A DNA stretch of 38,722 bases. It comes from Salipiger aestuarii (GTDB lineage: Bacteria > Pseudomonadota > Alphaproteobacteria > Rhodobacterales > Rhodobacteraceae). The notes under the pieces were generated by a model. That model did not search any database. It saw nothing but the letters and a program-made list of their open reading frames with translations, and had not been told where the DNA came from. Where the stretch lies: positions 1 through 38,722 of the forward strand of contig NZ_QLMG01000041.1 in the NCBI RefSeq assembly GCF_003259905.1, written 5' to 3'. Shown piece after piece: positions 35,881 through 38,722 of the stretch (positions are counted from its first letter, which is position 1; every line of letters starts with the position of its first letter). The position numbers and the translations under genes are program-made.

Positions 35881-37148
35881 GCGTCTTTCACCCGTTCGAT
35901 TTTGGCCCCCACCGCGGACAGTTTGCGCACAACGTGTTCGTAGCCGCGATCAAGGTGATAGACACGGCTGACCGTCGTCTCCCCCTCGGCCGCGAGACCG
36001 GCGAGAATCAGCGACACGCTTGCGCGCAGGTCCGTGGCCATCACCGGGGCCCCTTTCAGCTTGTCCACGCCCGTCACCGTCGCGGTGCCGCCGTGAACCT
36101 CGATCCTTGCGCCCATCCGCATCAGTTCGGGCGCATGCATGAACCTGTTCTCGAAAATCTTTTCTTCAAGGACCGATGTGCCTTCGGCGGTGCACAGCAG
36201 CGCCATCATCTGCGCCTGAAGGTCGGTGGGAAATCCGGGGAACGGTTCGGTGGTGACATCCACCGCCCCGACGCGACCGTTCTTGCGCGCCACTTTCAGG
36301 CCGCTCGCCGTTTCCTCGACCGAGATTCCGGCGGCGTCGAGCTTTTCGCAAAAGGACGACACCAGCGCGATCGTGCCCCCAAGACATTCGACCTCGCCCC
36401 CACAGATCGCCGGGGCCAGCATATAGGTGCCAAGTTCGATCCGGTCGGTGACCACGCGGTGCGTCGCGCCGCCCAGCCGGTCGACGCCCTGAATGGTGAT
36501 GGTGTCGGTGCCCTCGCCTTCGATCTGGGCGCCCATCTTGCGCAGGCATTGCGCCAGATCGACGATCTCGGGCTCGCGCGCGGCGCGTTTGATGACCGTG
36601 GTGCCCTTGGCCAGTGTTGCCGCCATCAGCGCGTTTTCGGTCGCCCCGACGGAGACAAACGGAAATTCGATGACCCCGCCGCGCAGCCCGCCCGTTGGCG
36701 CCTTGGCATGCACATAGCCTTCGCGCAGATCCAGTTCGGCCCCCAGCGCCTCCAGCGCGCGCAGATGCAGATCGACGGGGCGCGCGCCGATGGCGCACCC
36801 GCCGGGCAGCGATACCTCGGCGTGCCCGTAGCGCGCCAGCAGCGGTCCAAGCACCAGGATCGACGCGCGCATTTTGCGAACGATGTCGTATTCGGCGCGA
36901 GTTGAGGTCAGCGAATGGCTGGACATTGCCAGCACCTGACTGTCCTGCAATCCCTGCACCTCGGCTCCCAGCGACTGCAACAGCGTCGTCATGGTGCGGA
37001 TGTCCGAAAGGCGCGGCGCGTTGGTCAGCGTCAGCGGCGCGTCCGACAGCAGCGTGGCGGGCATCAGGGTCAGGCAGGCATTCTTGGCCCCTGCAATCGG
37101 GATCTGACCCGACAGCGGACCGCCCCCTGTGACGACGATGGAATCCAT
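35877..37148 (-). CDS. murA: UDP-N-acetylglucosamine 1-carboxyvinyltransferase
   Basis: MurA transfers enolpyruvate to UDP-GlcNAc, the first committed step of peptidoglycan synthesis. The 423-residue protein is full length. [16 protein letters not shown] is the N-terminal Lys/Asn substrate motif. [17 protein letters not shown] holds the catalytic Cys118, the fosfomycin target. [13 protein letters not shown] and [17 protein letters not shown] are the C-terminal signatures. It heads murA-DUF2948-hisD and follows a short basic ORF by three bases. Confidence 0.96.
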   Translation of the reverse strand: MDSIVVTGGGPLSGQIPIAGAKNACLTLMPATLLSDAPLTLTNAPRLSDIRTMTTLLQSLGAEVQGLQDSQVLAMSSHSLTSTRAEYDIVRKMRASILVLGPLLARYGHAEVSLPGGCAIGARPVDLHLRALEALGAELDLREGYVHAKAPTGGLRGGVIEFPFVSVGATENALMAATLAKGTTVIKRAAREPEIVDLAQCLRKMGAQIEGEGTDTITIQGVDRLGGATHRVVTDRIELGTYMLAPAICGGEVECLGGTIALVSSFCEKLDAAGISVEETASGLKVARKNGRVGAVDVTTEPFPGFPTDLQAQMMALLCTAEGTSVLEEKIFENRFMHAPELMRMGARIEVHGGTATVTGVDKLKGAPVMATDLRASVSLILAGLAAEGETTVSRVYHLDRGYEHVVRKLSAVGAKIERVKDA

Positions 37149-37151
37149 ATC

Positions 37152-37322
37152 CTACTTGTCCTTTTTACTGCTCGTGTCAGCCGGGGGTTCGCCCTTGGCC
37201 GGGGTTCCGGCACGGGCCTTTGCCTGTGCCTTCCTGCGGGAAAGATTCGCCTTGAGCGCTGCTTTCAGCCGCGCCTCCCGGCCCTCGCCACCCGATTTTC
37301 CATTGTCTGTCTTGCGCTCCAT
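37152..37322 (-). CDS. Small basic protein upstream of murA
   Basis: This 56-residue open frame runs from ATG 37322 to TAG 37152-37154, three bases before murA. It is very rich in Lys, Arg, Ala and Glu: REARLKAALKANLSRRKAQA in the middle and a SSKKDK end. I recall similar short basic ORFs at this spot in roseobacters. Tight spacing to murA supports a real gene. There is no known domain; it is probably disordered. Confidence 0.55.
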   Translation of the reverse strand: MERKTDNGKSGGEGREARLKAALKANLSRRKAQAKARAGTPAKGEPPADTSSKKDK

Positions 37323-37522
37323 GACCCTTCTTTAGAGCAGCGACGAAAAAGCGTCCAGATTGGGCTTGCGCCCCTGCGAAATTGGCTTTAGAGAGCCGCC
37401 CACACCACATGGCGCAGCGCGCCAGACGGTGTCGGCGCTGCATCGGCCAGAGATCAGACATTTCCTGGAAACGGGAAGGTTTCTGCCGAAAGAGTGCCGT
37501 GACAGAAAACGATTTTCCGGTG

Positions 37523-37551
37523 CCCAGCCGTTTTTCAAAAACGGTCCTGGG
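37523..37551. other. Strong hairpin upstream of tRNA-Thr
   Basis: CCCAG (37523-37527) pairs with CTGGG (37547-37551), and inside it CCGTTTTT pairs with AAAAACGG around a single C (37528-37544), with two unpaired bases on one side. No T-run follows on either strand, so it is not a textbook terminator. It lies 20 bases before the tRNA. Confidence 0.5.
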
Positions 37552-37571
37552 TGGTTTCGGACGATCAAGAT

Positions 37572-37646
37572 GCTGTGGTAGCTCAGTGGTAGAGCACACC
37601 CTTGGTAAGGGTGAGGTCGAGAGTTCAATCCTCTCTCACAGCACCA
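37572..37646 (+). tRNA. tRNA-Thr (GGT)
   Basis: The acceptor GCTGTGG (37572-37578) pairs with TCACAGC (37636-37642). The anticodon stem CACCC/GGGTG holds GGT at 37604-37606, and the T-loop is TTCAATC. A73 (37643) and an encoded CCA (37644-37646) complete it. A serine-recombinase gene starts its antisense course directly downstream, making this tRNA a likely integration landmark. Confidence 0.96.
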
Positions 37647-38464
37647 TCTCGCTTTTTGGCTCCAAAAATTCCCTAAGTACCTGAAAGGGAAAGATAAATT
37701 TGGAGTTTCATACGCCCCGTTTTGACTGCACCTGAGAGGCTCTGCAAACGCCAGTCTGAGCACAGTTTGACGCACTGCAAAGTCTCCGTTTTTCCAAAGA
37801 TTCCAGGGGCTTGAAAGAAACTTCAGAGAGAGTTCAATACAGTCCTCCAGCCGTCCCTTTGGCGGGACGGATTTGTTGATCTTCTCCTGCAAGACCAGCT
37901 TGTCTCGCTCCAATTTCTCGATACGCGATTCATAGGCCCGTACAACGGAGGCACTGTTCGCTTCGACGATCCGATCCAGCATGCCTTCAAGCTGGCCATC
38001 GATATCAGCAAGTTGCTTTTGAAGCGCTTCCTTTTCACCAAGAGCCAGAGCCAGCCGCATGTTCCATGCATCACGCAGCATGGCCTTGGCGAGCTCGAAC
38101 AATTCCTTAGCTGGCATCATACCTTTGAGGATGTTGGCAAAGCCTTCATCCATCTTGGCGACAGGAACAGACTTGCCCTTGTTTTCACAAGTGCGCGTCT
38201 GACAACGGTAATAGGCATAGTGGCGATACTTGCCTTTCGACCAAACACCCGTCATCGCATTGCCGCAGCAGTCACACGCAACAAAACCTCGCAGCGGGAA
38301 ATCTTCATTGATATCGGCTCGCGCCGCTGGCCGTCTCTTCTTGCCTTCCAGCACGTCCTGAATTTGCTGATATGTCTCAAAGTCGATCAGACCCTCGTGA
38401 TGTCCTTGGCGAACATGAACGCCCCATTTGGGCGCTTCGACGTAGCCCGCATACAGACCATTAC

Positions 38465-38722
38465 GGGGCATTGTTGCAGAACTCTCGCGGTGGAGGATTC
38501 ACATCACGAATCCATGTGGTTAGACGGATGGCATGAGCAAGCCCAAACCCGCCCGCTACCGCACGACGAATTGGTCCGCCTACAACGCTGCGCTCCGCAA
38601 GCGCGGGTCTTTGCTGATCTGGCTGGACAAGGAGATGGCCTGGCACGCGCCGAATGAGGGCCGCCCTGGGCGCCCGCCGGTGTTCTCGAATGCGGCGATC
38701 CAATTCTGCCTGTCGATCAAAG
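38465..38722 (+). mobile_element. IS5-family insertion sequence, left end
   Basis: GGGGCATTGTTGCAGAAC at about 38465 marks the terminal repeat; recombinase-like sequence stops exactly there. The element continues beyond the window, so the other end and target duplication are not visible. It is related to, but distinct from, the decayed element at 23617-24642. Confidence 0.75.
38533..38722 (+). CDS. IS5-family transposase, N-terminal part (runs off window)
   Basis: ATG 38533 opens MSKPKPARYRTTNWSAYNAA, followed by RKRGSLLIWLDKEMAWHAP and GRPGRPPVFSNAAIQFCLS, the standard N-terminus of IS5-family transposases of the IS427/IS1031-like groups. The frame is open to the last base; 63 of about 310 residues are visible and the DDE residues lie outside. 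No damage is seen in this part. Confidence 0.88.
   Translation, partial: MSKPKPARYRTTNWSAYNAALRKRGSLLIWLDKEMAWHAPNEGRPGRPPVFSNAAIQFCLSIK

Larger units (their letters stand above)
37332..38471 (-). pseudogene. Serine recombinase (resolvase/invertase type), 5'-truncated by IS5
   Basis: The frame encodes the C-terminal part of a large serine recombinase. It has the end of the recombinase domain (LYAGYVEAPKWGVHVRQGHH and GLIDFETYQQIQ), and a zinc ribbon with C66xxC69 and C90xxxxC95. A coiled coil follows (about 145-200), then RLAFAEPLRC to FPFRYLGNF, the usual family end (about 37670). The N-terminal catalytic serine domain is missing because an IS5-family element begins at about 38465. Past the family end the frame stays open across the tRNA-Thr antisense strand to 37332, which is probably not meaningful protein. 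AT content is clearly higher than in the housekeeping genes, consistent with foreign origin. Confidence 0.85.

Overview
The window is high-GC bacterial chromosome, most likely from a marine member of the Rhodobacteraceae (roseobacter group, Alphaproteobacteria). The basis is gene content and order: ybgC-tolQRAB-pal-cpoB-tilS-ftsH; murA-DUF2948-hisD; UPF0262-LMW phosphatase; infA-maf-RNase E/G-yacG; an mmcB gene behind an alphaproteobacterial GTTC-N7-GTTC LexA box; DUF6324; and a tRNA-His with A73. These assignments come from recognised protein families; no database search was run.

Layout. 1-1000: the 3' end of an IS66-family element abuts the broken 5' part of fhs. 1073-15714 (all minus strand): leuS-lptE-holA-ybgC, then tolQRAB-pal-cpoB (the trans-envelope Tol-Pal machine), tilS, ftsH, a Tam-like methyltransferase and a MOSC protein. 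15828-19330: an intact outer-membrane efflux lipoprotein sits downstream of heavily decayed RND pump and adaptor genes. 19447-22893: a small membrane protein, a ClpP-like exported protein coupled to a coiled-coil membrane protein, the SOS-type mmcB gene and a DUF6324 gene. 23141-24907: tRNA-His, an unassigned stretch, a dead IS5-family element and the 3' remnant of znuA.

24908-30889 (minus): the 5-oxoprolinase genes pxpB-pxpC-pxpA, and an infA-maf-RNase E/G-yacG-class V aminotransferase run in which four consecutive junctions are stop/start overlaps. 30983-37322 (minus): murA, DUF2948, hisD, UPF0262, an LMW-phosphatase-like gene, a frameshifted GNAT gene and a carbon-nitrogen hydrolase. 37323-38722: tRNA-Thr(GGT) with a serine-recombinase remnant running antisense across it, cut at its 5' side by another IS5-family element that runs off the window.

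The main theme is contrast. Housekeeping operons are intact and tightly packed. Nearly every looser interval holds a gene in visible decay (fhs, adaptor, pump, znuA, GNAT, two transposases, a recombinase), usually through several small frameshifts plus deletions. I found no CRISPR array, rRNA gene or complete prophage. I did not find a convincing wholly new system. The best candidates for something undescribed are the ClpP-like/coiled-coil membrane pair, the twin CGTACG-centred palindromes between tolB and pal, and the efflux lipoprotein retained without its pump.
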